A stretch of DNA of 64,000 nucleotides, from the NCBI RefSeq assembly GCF_001705515.1, contig NZ_MDJS01000001.1, positions 620,001-684,000 on the forward strand. The letters are read 5' to 3'. The position numbers and the translations under genes were made by a program. Numbering within the stretch: the stretch's first letter is position 1; every line of letters begins with the position of its first letter. Positions 25,894 to 35,110 of the stretch are shown here, piece by piece. The notes beneath the pieces are model-generated. The model was given only the letters and a program-made list of their open reading frames with translations. It searched no databases and was not told the origin of the DNA. Origin of the DNA: Mucilaginibacter sp. PPCGB 2223 (lineage in GTDB: Bacteria > Bacteroidota > Bacteroidia > Sphingobacteriales > Sphingobacteriaceae).

Positions 25894-26838
25894 CTACTTG
25901 CCCTTCCCGCCAAATACCGAGAAATGTACGTAGCGTTTCGGATTGGCTTTCAGGTCGATCAGCAGTTTATCCAGATCGGCCGAGGCATCGCGCAAATGGT
26001 TATACATTTCGTCGTCAGTTAATAACTTGCCTAATGAGCCTTGTCCATTATTTACCTTGGCAATAGCGCTTTGCAATTCGGCAATGGCCTTATTGGTGTT
26101 ATCAAGGGTTTGTTTAATGTTCGATGCCGCTATATCATCGCTCACCTTATTAAAGTTGGCCATAGTTTTGGTAAGATATGCGCCATTAGCTTTCAGGTTG
26201 CCCGAGATCGACTCTACATTAGCCAAAATGTTATTGATATGCACACTTTGTACGCCTACCAGGTTATCCACCTTTTTGCTGGTACCTTCGAGCGATTGCA
26301 GGGTATTGGCAATGCTGTTAAAGCTGCGGTCGACATTTTTCTGAAAGCGCGGGTTCATGATATTGTTAACCGACGACAGGATAGAATCCATCTTTGAGAT
26401 AATTAATTCGGCCTTTTTTTGTACCGGCTGCAGTGTCTCGGCCAGGCCGCCTTTCACGTCAGAGCGCAGCGTATCTTTATCTTCGGCCATTACTTTGCTG
26501 TCGCCCAGTTCAAAAATGATAGCTTTGCTGCCCAGTAAGTCGGTTCCCTCCAGTTTAGCCAGGGTATTTTTGGGTATATCGTATTTAGGCTCAATTTTTA
26601 ATTCTACTAACGTGCGGCCGTCACCCAGTAAAGTCATGTGCGATACCCGCCCGATAGGGAAGCCGTTCACCAAAACCGGTTTGGATACCGATAAGCCATC
26701 GACCCGGGCGTAGGTTGCGTAAAACCGGTTTTCGCTGGTAAAAACATCGTTCCCTTTTAAAAAACTATAACCCAACATCAGTATGGCTACTGATACTACC
26801 GTTAACGCACCTATTTTTGTTTCGTTTGATATTTTCAA
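25894..26838 (-). CDS. MCE/MlaD-family lipid-transport substrate-binding protein
   Basis: A 314-residue protein with a single N-terminal membrane anchor (about 9-27, IGALTVVSVAILMLGYSFL) and an MCE domain (about 35-115: YARVDGLSVSKPVLVNGFPIGRV, then LEGTDLLGSKAI). A long helical region follows with heptad-like repeats (about 125-300). This is the MlaD-type arrangement in which MCE domains oligomerise in the periplasm and helical tails make a lipid conduit between membranes. The matching ATPase and permease (MlaF/MlaE-like) are not in this window. It follows the amidase by 32 bases and is probably in the same transcript. Confidence 0.9.
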   Translation of the reverse strand: MKISNETKIGALTVVSVAILMLGYSFLKGNDVFTSENRFYATYARVDGLSVSKPVLVNGFPIGRVSHMTLLGDGRTLVELKIEPKYDIPKNTLAKLEGTDLLGSKAIIFELGDSKVMAEDKDTLRSDVKGGLAETLQPVQKKAELIISKMDSILSSVNNIMNPRFQKNVDRSFNSIANTLQSLEGTSKKVDNLVGVQSVHINNILANVESISGNLKANGAYLTKTMANFNKVSDDIAASNIKQTLDNTNKAIAELQSAIAKVNNGQGSLGKLLTDDEMYNHLRDASADLDKLLIDLKANPKRYVHFSVFGGKGK

Positions 26839-26870
26839 AATCTTCTTTCCGTTTTAATTGTGTTTAATGG

Positions 26871-27713
26871 TTATTGGGGTTGCTCCAATGTTGCTTTATA
26901 TTTTTGTATGGCGCGTATTATGGATGCCACTATTTCATTTTGCCCATCTTCCGAGTTTAAATAATCCTCGTCCTTAGGGTTATTGATATATCCTGTTTCT
27001 ATCAGTATAGATGGCATGGCCGTATGGCACAAAACCAAAATGCCCTGTTCGATCACACCATCGCTCGGGCGGCCGTCAACCTGCACAAACTCATCGTTCA
27101 CCATGCTGGCAAACATAATGCTGTTTTTACGGTACTTCTTTTTAAATTCATTCAGCAGGATAAGGTTTGCCGGGTCGAGCATGGCCTGCACATCCTTGCT
27201 GCCTTCTTCTTCAAATAAGTTCTCGCGCAAGGCGGCTGCTTCTTCGTTATCGCGGCCATAGCGGTACACCAGCTCTAACACGCCGCGGCCCGATTGGTTT
27301 GGAACGCGTTTCTTTTTGCCATGTACGGTGATGATCTTATCTGCCAGCGAGTTACAATGCAGCGAGATGAAAAGATCGCCTTTGGCCGCATTGGCAATAT
27401 CCGAGCGGGCCTGTAAGCCAACACCTGCGGGGGTAGTGCGCGTCATCACAACTTTTACGCCCGGCACTTCTTTTTCAATGGCCTTTTGCAATTTAAGTGC
27501 CAGGGCAAGCGTTACTTGTTCTTCGGTACTGTATGAGCCCTTGGCGCCAGTATGGCCACCGTGACCGGCATCAACCACAATGGTTTTCATCCGGTATCTG
27601 TTAGCTGTAGTATCTTGTTTCGGTTCTCCGTTTATGCTAAATGAGGGTAGGATAAATATGCAAACAACAAATGTTAAACTATAGATGAGTCTTTTCAATG
27701 CCCTATTTTTCAT
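26871..27713 (-). CDS. N-acetylmuramoyl-L-alanine amidase (Amidase_3 type)
   Basis: About 280 residues from the ATG at 27711-27713, which gives a signal/anchor (KRLIYSLTFVVCIFIL); the frame is open to 27764 but those extra codons run into the opposing lptD start. The zinc amidase fold is clear: VVDAGHGGHTGAKG with the first Zn ligand His, the Glu before EEQVTLALAL, the second His in LFISLHCNS and the catalytic Glu in ILIETGYINN. It cleaves the lactyl-amide bond between MurNAc and the stem peptide during cell separation. The MCE gene is 32 bases downstream. The gene is head-to-head with lptD, with only 53 bases between starts. Confidence 0.93.
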   Translation of the reverse strand: MKNRALKRLIYSLTFVVCIFILPSFSINGEPKQDTTANRYRMKTIVVDAGHGGHTGAKGSYSTEEQVTLALALKLQKAIEKEVPGVKVVMTRTTPAGVGLQARSDIANAAKGDLFISLHCNSLADKIITVHGKKKRVPNQSGRGVLELVYRYGRDNEEAAALRENLFEEEGSKDVQAMLDPANLILLNEFKKKYRKNSIMFASMVNDEFVQVDGRPSDGVIEQGILVLCHTAMPSILIETGYINNPKDEDYLNSEDGQNEIVASIIRAIQKYKATLEQPQ

Positions 27714-27766
27714 TATTTTTGACCGCGAGTAAACTTTATCTGCAAAAATACTATTCATAATCAATT

Positions 27767-30505
27767 TTGAAATTTATAACGCTTTTTTTTCTTTTAACGT
27801 TCATTTTACTCACACCAATTTTTGCTGCATCGGGCCATAATGCAGGCCGCAATAGCTATGCTGTCATCGATACCAATACCCATCTCATCAAACTCGATAC
27901 TGTAAAAGACCGCAATATACTGCGCCGCAACAGCAACCGGCGTAACAGGGGAAAAGATACAGTTAAGCTAAAAGGAATAAATATAACGGATACCACGAGG
28001 AAAAAAAGCAGTGGCGGACTGGAAGATGAGATCAAATCGACATCAAAAGATTCGAGTACCGTGGATAAAGGTACCGGCATTGCTTACCTTTGGGGTGCGG
28101 CGCGGGTAACTTATGTTGATTTTGCTTTGGATGCCGATTTTATCCGGGTGGATCAGAAGCGGCACCTGGTTTTTGCCAGCGGGCGCATCAACCCGAAAAC
28201 CCACCGGTACGAAGGCCGGCCCAATTTTGTGCAAAAAGGCGAAAACGCGATAACTGCCGACTCGCTCATCTATAACTACGAAACAAAAAAGGCCAAGATC
28301 TATAACGTTGCTACCGACCAGGACGGCGATTACCTGAGCGGCGGGCAGGCCAAGCGTTTAAATGACGCCGAAACTGCTTTCCGCGATGTGCTTTTCAGTA
28401 CCTGTAACCTGCCGTATCCCGATACGCATTTTGGTATCGTTATAAAAAAAGGTATAGCCGAAAAACACCAGATCATTTCGGGGCCGGCTTATCTCGAGAT
28501 AGAAGGTGTACCTTTACCGATCGTGTTGCCCTTCGGCTTCTTCCCGAAACCTGATCAGAAAACCTCGGGCTTTATTTTGCCCACTTTCGGCGAAGATTCC
28601 CAACTGGGCTTTTACTTAAAGGGATTTGGCTATTACCTGGCTTTTAACGATTATCTTGATTTGACTACCACAGGCACTTATTATACCAAAGGCTCGTACG
28701 ACTTAAACGCCACTTCGCGCTATCTCAAAAAATATAAATACCAGGGTACCCTGATTTTGGGCTATGGCTCGCATAAGTACGGCCTGGAAACCGACCCCGC
28801 AAGCAAGGATTTTAACATTACCTGGACCCACTCGCAGGATCCGGCAGCCAACCCCGGTACTACTTTCAGCGCGTCGGTGAACGCGGGCACATCAAGCTAT
28901 TATCAAAATTCGCCGGGGCAAACAAGTTACAACCTGCAGTCGCTTACCCAAAATAACCTGCGTTCCAGCATATCCTACGGTAAAACCTGGCCGGGTTCGC
29001 CGTTTAACTTTACAGCAAACCTGGGCCACAGCCAGGATATTACGCGTAAAACGGTAACGCTCGAGCTACCGACCTTTAGTTTGAACATGACGACGCTGAG
29101 CCCTTTCGAGAAGAAAGACCAGGTGGGCGATAAAAAATGGTACCAGAACCTCACGATAGGTTACAGTTTGCAGGGCACAAATAAACTGAACGCCATACCC
29201 GAGTCGGAGTTGTTTACAGCAAACACTTTTTCCAAAAAATTTCAAAACGGCTTCCAGCAGCAGATACCCGTGGCCTTAAACCTCACAGTGGCGCGCTACT
29301 TCCAGTTTAATTCGAGCATCAGTTATAACGAGCGCGATTATTTTCAAACCATCCGCAAGCATTATGCACGCGGCAGCATATCGGGCGCCGACTCGCTGGT
29401 AACCGATACTGTGCAGGGGTTTAAACGCGCCGGCGATTATTCCATCTCCACCGGTTTCTCAACCAAAGTATACGGTATGATGCAGTTTAAAGGAAAGATC
29501 AGAGCTATCCGCGATGTAATTACGCCATCGGTAAGTTTCCAGTACCGTCCCGATTTTTCCGATCCTAAGTATGGATATTACAATACCATCGTAAGCAATG
29601 CTACGGTTCCGTATCCATACACCTCGCAAACTTATTCCATCTTTGAGCAGAGTGTTTACGGAGGCCCCGGCGGCGGCAAATCTGCCGGTTTAGCCATCAG
29701 TGTCAACAACGACATCGAGGCTAAGGTTGCTGCAGGTAAATCCGATACATCCGGTAAACCCCACAATGTACCTTTGATACAGGGCTTGTCGTTTTCGACC
29801 TTTTACAATTTTGTTTCCGATTCGCTTAAGCTGTCGCCCATCAACTTTTCGGGCCATACCGCTTTATTCAATCAAAAGCTGGGCATCAGCTTTGGCGGGG
29901 TTTTCAACCCTTACGTTACCCAGATCCGCGATTCGGTATCTGCCGGCCGCCTCATCAGGTATGCGCATGTGATCAATCAGTACACCTGGCAACAAGGTAA
30001 ATTCCCGATGCTTACCTCGTTCAACGTATCAGCCAGTATGAGTTTTAGCTCCAAATCTATCAGGAGCAACCCGACCGGCCCCAATCAAAACTTAAACACC
30101 CCGGTCGGTATGACGGCTGCACAGGCACAAAAGCTGGCGCTGATCAACCCGGATGCCAATGCTTTTGTCGATTTTAATATCCCCTGGAGCATCAATGCCA
30201 GTTACAGTTTCTTTTTTAGCAATACAGGTGTCTCAACCAGCGTAGGCAATACGGTGCAGGTGAGCGGCGATATTACCGTTACGCCCAAATGGAAAGTAAC
30301 TTATAACGGCGGTGTCGATCTGCGGGCCATGCAGGTGAGTACTTCGTCAATAGGTATCTATCGCGACCTCCATTGCTGGGACATGTCGTTCCAGTGGATA
30401 CCGTTTGGCTACTATAAATATTACAGTTTTGATTTACGGGTAAAAGCATCTATTTTACAGGATCTTAAGCTCAGTAAACGCAAGGATTACTACAACAACA
30501 ACTAA
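27767..30505 (+). CDS. lptD: LptD-like LPS-assembly outer-membrane protein, TTG start
   Basis: A 912-residue protein with a signal peptide (KFITLFFLLTFILLTPIFAA), an N-terminal OstA/LptA-like beta domain (about 85-230: GAARVTYVDFALDADFI, ADSLIYNYETKKAKI) and a large C-terminal barrel. This is the Bacteroidota version of LptD, which inserts lipopolysaccharide into the outer leaflet. The first in-frame start is a TTG at 27767; a stop codon lies three codons upstream (27758-27760) and no ATG is available before the signal peptide. cinA starts 2 bases after the stop, so the two genes form one operon. Confidence 0.88.
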   Translation: MKFITLFFLLTFILLTPIFAASGHNAGRNSYAVIDTNTHLIKLDTVKDRNILRRNSNRRNRGKDTVKLKGINITDTTRKKSSGGLEDEIKSTSKDSSTVDKGTGIAYLWGAARVTYVDFALDADFIRVDQKRHLVFASGRINPKTHRYEGRPNFVQKGENAITADSLIYNYETKKAKIYNVATDQDGDYLSGGQAKRLNDAETAFRDVLFSTCNLPYPDTHFGIVIKKGIAEKHQIISGPAYLEIEGVPLPIVLPFGFFPKPDQKTSGFILPTFGEDSQLGFYLKGFGYYLAFNDYLDLTTTGTYYTKGSYDLNATSRYLKKYKYQGTLILGYGSHKYGLETDPASKDFNITWTHSQDPAANPGTTFSASVNAGTSSYYQNSPGQTSYNLQSLTQNNLRSSISYGKTWPGSPFNFTANLGHSQDITRKTVTLELPTFSLNMTTLSPFEKKDQVGDKKWYQNLTIGYSLQGTNKLNAIPESELFTANTFSKKFQNGFQQQIPVALNLTVARYFQFNSSISYNERDYFQTIRKHYARGSISGADSLVTDTVQGFKRAGDYSISTGFSTKVYGMMQFKGKIRAIRDVITPSVSFQYRPDFSDPKYGYYNTIVSNATVPYPYTSQTYSIFEQSVYGGPGGGKSAGLAISVNNDIEAKVAAGKSDTSGKPHNVPLIQGLSFSTFYNFVSDSLKLSPINFSGHTALFNQKLGISFGGVFNPYVTQIRDSVSAGRLIRYAHVINQYTWQQGKFPMLTSFNVSASMSFSSKSIRSNPTGPNQNLNTPVGMTAAQAQKLALINPDANAFVDFNIPWSINASYSFFFSNTGVSTSVGNTVQVSGDITVTPKWKVTYNGGVDLRAMQVSTSSIGIYRDLHCWDMSFQWIPFGYYKYYSFDLRVKASILQDLKLSKRKDYYNNN

Positions 30506-30507
30506 TC

Positions 30508-31755
30508 ATGCTGGCAGAAATTATCACCATAGGCGACGAAATATTGATAGGGCAGATCGTAGACACCAATTCGGCATGGATCGCTCAGCAGCTTAATGCC
30601 ATTGGTATCCGCGTAAAGCAGATCAGTTCGGTTTCTGATGATAAGCAACATATCCTCAATGCTTTGGCCGAGGCTGCCAAACGTGCCGATATCATTGTGA
30701 TAACCGGAGGGCTCGGGCCCACAAAAGATGATATCACCAAATCGACAATTGCCGAATATTTTAACGTTCCGCTGGTGCGCAACCAGCAAACGCTCGATAA
30801 CGTGGCACAGATTTTCGCCAAATATAACCGCCCCTTGCTGGAGGTGAACATCCGCCAGGCCGATGTGCCCGAAAATTGCGAGGTTATCATCAACAACAAC
30901 GGCACGGCGCCGGGCATGTGGTTTAACGAGCAGGGCAAAGTATACATATCCATGCCGGGCGTGCCGCACGAAATGATGTATATGATGGAGGAAGTTGTGC
31001 TGCCTAAACTGAAAAACACGTTCAGCCTCCCGGCCATTGTTCACAAAACCATTTTAACGGTTGGCGAGGGCGAATCATTCCTGGCTGAAAAAATTGCGGA
31101 TATCGAGAGCTCGCTTCCTGCGCACATAAAACTGGCCTACCTGCCCAAATTGGGCTCGGTACGGTTGCGTTTAAGTGCTTTCGGTAACGACGAACAGGTT
31201 TTACGGCAGGAGGTCGAACTCTTTGCCGGTCAGCTTACCGAACGTATCGGTAAAGCCGTGGTAACCGATACCGATGTACCGATCGAAAAAGCCATACTCG
31301 ATGAGATGGAAGCAAAAGGGCTGACACTTTCGGTTGCCGAAAGCTGTACAGGCGGTTATATCTCGCATTTGTTTACCCAGCACCCTGGCTCGTCGAAAGT
31401 GTTTTTCGGCGGTGCGATATCCTATTCGTACGATCTGAAAGAGAGCCTGCTCGGTGTTAAGAACGAAACGCTGTGGAGCCATGGCGCAGTAAGCAGGGAA
31501 ACCGTTGTGGAGATGGTGGAGGGCGCGCTGATCAATTTCAAATCAGATTATGCGGTGGCAGTAACCGGCGTGGCGGGGCCTGGCGGTGGTACCGATGATA
31601 AGCCCGTAGGCACAGTATGGATTGCAGTGGCCAATTCCAAAAAAACTTTTGCACATAAGTACACTTTTGGTAAAAAGCGCATGCAAAACATTGAACGCAC
31701 GGCAATTACAGCACTCGGTATGTTGGTAAAATTACTGCGCGATACCCATCAATAA
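30508..31755 (+). CDS. cinA: CinA-family protein (MoCF-like domain plus NMN deamidase domain)
   Basis: A 415-residue full-length CinA. The N-terminal molybdopterin-binding-like domain (about 1-170) starts MLAEIITIGDEILIGQ and carries TGGLGPTKDD and MPGVPHEM. The C-terminal PncC-type domain (about 255-415) has VAESCTGGYISH and AVTGVAGPGGGTDDKPVGTV, the nicotinamide-mononucleotide deamidase signature used in NAD recycling. Both halves look intact. It follows lptD by 2 bases, presumably translationally coupled, with the acyltransferase gene starting 43 bases downstream. Confidence 0.95.
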   Translation: MLAEIITIGDEILIGQIVDTNSAWIAQQLNAIGIRVKQISSVSDDKQHILNALAEAAKRADIIVITGGLGPTKDDITKSTIAEYFNVPLVRNQQTLDNVAQIFAKYNRPLLEVNIRQADVPENCEVIINNNGTAPGMWFNEQGKVYISMPGVPHEMMYMMEEVVLPKLKNTFSLPAIVHKTILTVGEGESFLAEKIADIESSLPAHIKLAYLPKLGSVRLRLSAFGNDEQVLRQEVELFAGQLTERIGKAVVTDTDVPIEKAILDEMEAKGLTLSVAESCTGGYISHLFTQHPGSSKVFFGGAISYSYDLKESLLGVKNETLWSHGAVSRETVVEMVEGALINFKSDYAVAVTGVAGPGGGTDDKPVGTVWIAVANSKKTFAHKYTFGKKRMQNIERTAITALGMLVKLLRDTHQ

Positions 31756-31798
31756 AGCCCCCAAATCCTTAATTTTACGCCAATTACTAAGCGTATCT

Positions 31799-33442
31799 AT
31801 GGCTAAATATAAACTGTTATTGCCCAAAATGGGCGAGAGTGTCGCTGAAGCTACTATCATTAAATGGAATAAGAATATTGGCGACAAGGTGGAAATGGAC
31901 GAAGCCATATTGGACATCGCCACCGATAAAGTCGACTCTGAAGTACCGTCGCCTGTTAAAGGTACATTAACCCTTAAACTTTGCAATGTCGACGAGGTTG
32001 TTCAGGTTGGTTCGGTAATCGCGATTATTGATACCGGCGATGACGGAGCCAATGAAGAAACCACACCCGAACAGAACGAAGCAGCGGCTCCGGCACCCGT
32101 AGCGGCAACTGCCGATCCGGTACAAATACCTACTGTAATACCTTCGATAGAAGAAGATGAGATGCACGAGGAGGAACTTTTATCGGAGGCTCCCGTGCAA
32201 GCACAGCATATACCCGGTATCGACCAGCTGCCCGCTGCCGAACCCGAAAAGCCGGCTGCACCGGCACAGCCGCCTGTTCAAAACGATTCGTCACGGTTTT
32301 ACTCGCCGCTGGTAAAAAGTATTGCCCAGCAGGAAAAAGTAAGCCAGCACGAGCTTGACTCAATACCCGGAACCGGCATCGACGGCCGTTTAACGAAGGA
32401 CGACCTGATTAAATACATCCAGGATAGGGTAAGGGGTACGCTGCCACCGGTAAAACCTGTTGTTACCCAGGAGGAAATACCGTCAACACCAAGGCCATCG
32501 GATAGTTTAACACAGCCTGCCTTTGTTACAGGAGCTATTCCTGACGCTAAACCAGTAGCTGCCCAACCCGTAGCTGAAGCACCTAAACCTGTGGCAGAAG
32601 CGCCTAAACCGGCAGCACCCACAGAACCTGCTCCGGCACCATCGGCACCAAAACCACCCGCTGCAGAAGCTGCTAAACCTGCTCAACCGGTTCCTCCGCA
32701 AACGCAGCAGCCTAAGGCCGCGCCGACCGGCGGTGGCGACGAGATCATAGAGATGGACAGGATGCGCCGCCTGATTGCCGAGCACATGGTGAAAAGCGTG
32801 CACACCTCGCCGCACGTAACATCGTTTGTTGAAGTTGACGTAACCAACATCGTACTGTGGCGCGAAAAAAATAAAACCGCTTTCGAAAAACGCGAAGGCA
32901 CCAAGATTACCTACACGCCGATATTTATCGAAGCCGTGGCCCGCGCCATCCGCGATATGCCGATGATCAACGTTTCGGTAAGCGGTACGCAGATCATTAA
33001 AAAGAAAGATATTAATATCGGTATGGCGACTGCCTTGCCAAGCGGTAACCTCATTGTTCCGGTGATCCGCAAGGCCGATGAACTGAACGTTGTGGGCTTA
33101 ACCAAAGCTGTAAACGACCTGGCCAACCGCGCCCGTACCGGTAAACTGCAGCCCGATGATGTGAAGGACGGCACCTTTACCGTAACCAACGTAGGTACCT
33201 TCGGCAACGTAATGGGTACGCCGATCATCAACCAGCCCCAGGTTGCAATACTGGCCTTAGGCGCTATCAAAAAGAAACCTGCCGTTATCGAAACCGAAAG
33301 CGGCGACGTGATCGCGGTAAGGCATATGATGTTCCTGTCGTTATCGTATGATCACCGCGTGGTTGATGGCGCCCTGGGCGGCTCATTCATTCGCCGCGTG
33401 GCCGATTATTTGGAAGCATGGGATATTAACAGGGAGGTGTAA
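31799..33442 (+). CDS. Dihydrolipoamide acyltransferase (E2) of a 2-oxo acid dehydrogenase complex
   Basis: A 547-residue E2. In order: one lipoyl domain (about 2-76, lipoyl Lys in ATDKVDSEV near residue 43), an acidic then Pro/Ala-rich linker, an E3/E1-binding domain (about 163-198, FYSPLVKSIAQ to GRLTKDDL), a second Pro/Ala linker with repeated VAEAPKP units, and the catalytic domain (about 315-547). The active-site motif is SYDHRVVDGALGG. It transfers the acyl group to CoA; a branched-chain or 2-oxoglutarate role is plausible but not decidable here. No E1 or E3 gene is adjacent. A strong bidirectional terminator follows. Confidence 0.93.
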   Translation: MAKYKLLLPKMGESVAEATIIKWNKNIGDKVEMDEAILDIATDKVDSEVPSPVKGTLTLKLCNVDEVVQVGSVIAIIDTGDDGANEETTPEQNEAAAPAPVAATADPVQIPTVIPSIEEDEMHEEELLSEAPVQAQHIPGIDQLPAAEPEKPAAPAQPPVQNDSSRFYSPLVKSIAQQEKVSQHELDSIPGTGIDGRLTKDDLIKYIQDRVRGTLPPVKPVVTQEEIPSTPRPSDSLTQPAFVTGAIPDAKPVAAQPVAEAPKPVAEAPKPAAPTEPAPAPSAPKPPAAEAAKPAQPVPPQTQQPKAAPTGGGDEIIEMDRMRRLIAEHMVKSVHTSPHVTSFVEVDVTNIVLWREKNKTAFEKREGTKITYTPIFIEAVARAIRDMPMINVSVSGTQIIKKKDINIGMATALPSGNLIVPVIRKADELNVVGLTKAVNDLANRARTGKLQPDDVKDGTFTVTNVGTFGNVMGTPIINQPQVAILALGAIKKKPAVIETESGDVIAVRHMMFLSLSYDHRVVDGALGGSFIRRVADYLEAWDINREV

Positions 33443-33457
33443 CCCCCTGAAGGGGAA

Positions 33458-33494
33458 AAAAAAGCGATGTTGATTATTTCAGCATCGCTTTTTT
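33458..33494. terminator. Bidirectional intrinsic terminator after the E2 gene
   Basis: AAAAAAGCGATG at 33458-33469 pairs with CATCGCTTTTTT at 33483-33494, a 12-bp stem with A/T flanks that work on both strands. It separates the E2 gene from the convergent membrane-protein gene. Confidence 0.85.
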
Positions 33495-33534
33495 GTTTGG
33501 AACGACCACCCGCTCAGGCTTAAATAAACCTGAT

Positions 33535-34200
33535 CTATAACTTATCATCATCGATCATTTTGATAGCCTCATCGTATTTTTTGAGCAAGCTTTGCGCCCT
33601 GTCGTAAGACCAGCCATGATAAGAGTCTCTCACCAACAGTAATGTAGTGCGGACATTGGCTAATTTTCTGGAATCATAAGCCAATAAAATTTTAGCTATC
33701 TGATCTTCAAGCTTGGTTATCCTGGCCTGGTTATCGTAAATGTCGGTAAGTTTCGATAGCAGCTCAAAATTGGCCTTATTGGTTATACTTTGGCTTTTGG
33801 CAACATCCCAGGCCACTGTGTTCAAATCGCGGCATTGCGCACCTGCCGGGGCAATCATTTTAAAGTGGAACTCATCGTTAGCGACAATCTTTTGTTGCAG
33901 ATCGGCGCTTACCAATACGGAGTCGATACGGGTTAAGATCTTTGCTTCGTACGCATGTTCGATGGTTTCGGCTTCCCTGTTTTTAACCAGTTCCTCCCTG
34001 ATATTGTGTAATATTTCGCGTGTCTGTTTTTTTTCGTGAAGGTTGGTTATATACTCGGTTAGAAACAAAGCCAGCAAAACGCTGAATATGATCAACAGTG
34101 ATTCGCCCATATATTCCTTCCAGCCCCTCAATACATATACTTCGTTCCTATGGGCTTTATGGGCAGGCTTTTTAACCGGTGTGGCAGCTTTTTGATCCAT
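33535..34200 (-). CDS. Single-span membrane protein of unknown function
   Basis: A 221-residue protein: a Lys/His-rich cytoplasmic start, one membrane helix (about 31-50, ESLLIIFSVLLALFLTEYI), then a long helical, charged C-terminal part. The WKEYMGESLLIIFSVLLALF context resembles the DUF6090-type proteins common in Bacteroidota, which have the same one-helix layout, but I am not certain of the family. Two cysteines or known catalytic motifs are not seen; a single Cys lies near residue 125. It stands alone between a terminator and the polysaccharide operon. Confidence 0.75.
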   Translation of the reverse strand: MDQKAATPVKKPAHKAHRNEVYVLRGWKEYMGESLLIIFSVLLALFLTEYITNLHEKKQTREILHNIREELVKNREAETIEHAYEAKILTRIDSVLVSADLQQKIVANDEFHFKMIAPAGAQCRDLNTVAWDVAKSQSITNKANFELLSKLTDIYDNQARITKLEDQIAKILLAYDSRKLANVRTTLLLVRDSYHGWSYDRAQSLLKKYDEAIKMIDDDKL

Positions 34201-34321
34201 AACAGTTTAGGAAATAAATTAATACAACTAAAGATATTAATTTTCTGACATTTTCGCTTTGCCCATTCAAACATTTGGCTAACAATGTTTTGTATCCAGG
34301 CGCTGGCACTTGCTCCCGCTT

Positions 34322-35110
34322 TTAGCGGACAGGGTGGCTTATCTTATTTGCAAAGCTATCCGTCCGGCTAAAGCTAAAACCTTGCCTCTGCGCCCAGCCG
34401 ATAAACTCATCCAGTCGTCTTTCAAAACCAACACCGGTATTCTTCATTACATAGCCCGGGAAGCCAAAGCGTTCAGGTTGTTTCAGATCTGTAAACTCCC
34501 AGGGGTGGAAGTACAGGTTGAGGTAACCATCTTTGTTATGGGTACGCTTGCAAAGCCATTTTAGCAAACCCATCGGCAGGTTATGGAAAGATAGCCAGAA
34601 CAGCGGGAAACGTATTAACGGGGAAACCGACGATGGCAATTGCAGCACACCATCCTGGTAAAACCAGGTGCGCGGCTTACTAAAATTATTATACCTGCCG
34701 GGCAGATAAGTAGGATTGATAGATGAATTATACTGATAACCGGCATTATAGATCTCTTTTTCATCAACAGGCATCATCCGGGCCATGCGGTAACCTTTTA
34801 CAGGGTGACCGGTCAGTTTTTCGAGCGCGTCTTTCGATTGTTTGAGATGTTCAACCTTAAAATCCGAATGATAAAAACCATGCGAGGCTACTTCGTGCCC
34901 ATCGTTAATGATCTGTAAAATAACTTCGGGCTTATGCTGCGCGTAATTGGCCGTGCAGTAAAAAGTAGCTTTAACGCTGTGCTTTTTCAGGATGGCCAGT
35001 ATCTTCTGTGTGCCTTCGGTAGATATGCCCAGCTGGTCTTCAAATGATATATCCTTGCCATACTCAAACGGCATATCAAACTCTTCGATATCAAAACTTA
35101 ACAGCACCAT
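34322..35110 (-). CDS. Polysaccharide deacetylase (NodB-like)
   Basis: A 262-residue NodB-homology deacetylase without a signal peptide. Motif 1 is LSFDIEEFD (catalytic Asp and metal Asp/Glu region) and motif 2 is HEVASHGFYHS, which supplies the two metal histidines. GYRMARM and LNLYFHPWEF (late His) complete the site. It removes acetyl or formyl groups from sugar residues, likely on a lipid-linked substrate in the cytoplasm given its partners. Its ATG overlaps the stop codon of the GT2 gene by one base (TAATG), so the three genes at 34322-37226 form a coupled operon for glycolipid or polysaccharide modification. Confidence 0.9.
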   Translation of the reverse strand: MVLLSFDIEEFDMPFEYGKDISFEDQLGISTEGTQKILAILKKHSVKATFYCTANYAQHKPEVILQIINDGHEVASHGFYHSDFKVEHLKQSKDALEKLTGHPVKGYRMARMMPVDEKEIYNAGYQYNSSINPTYLPGRYNNFSKPRTWFYQDGVLQLPSSVSPLIRFPLFWLSFHNLPMGLLKWLCKRTHNKDGYLNLYFHPWEFTDLKQPERFGFPGYVMKNTGVGFERRLDEFIGWAQRQGFSFSRTDSFANKISHPVR

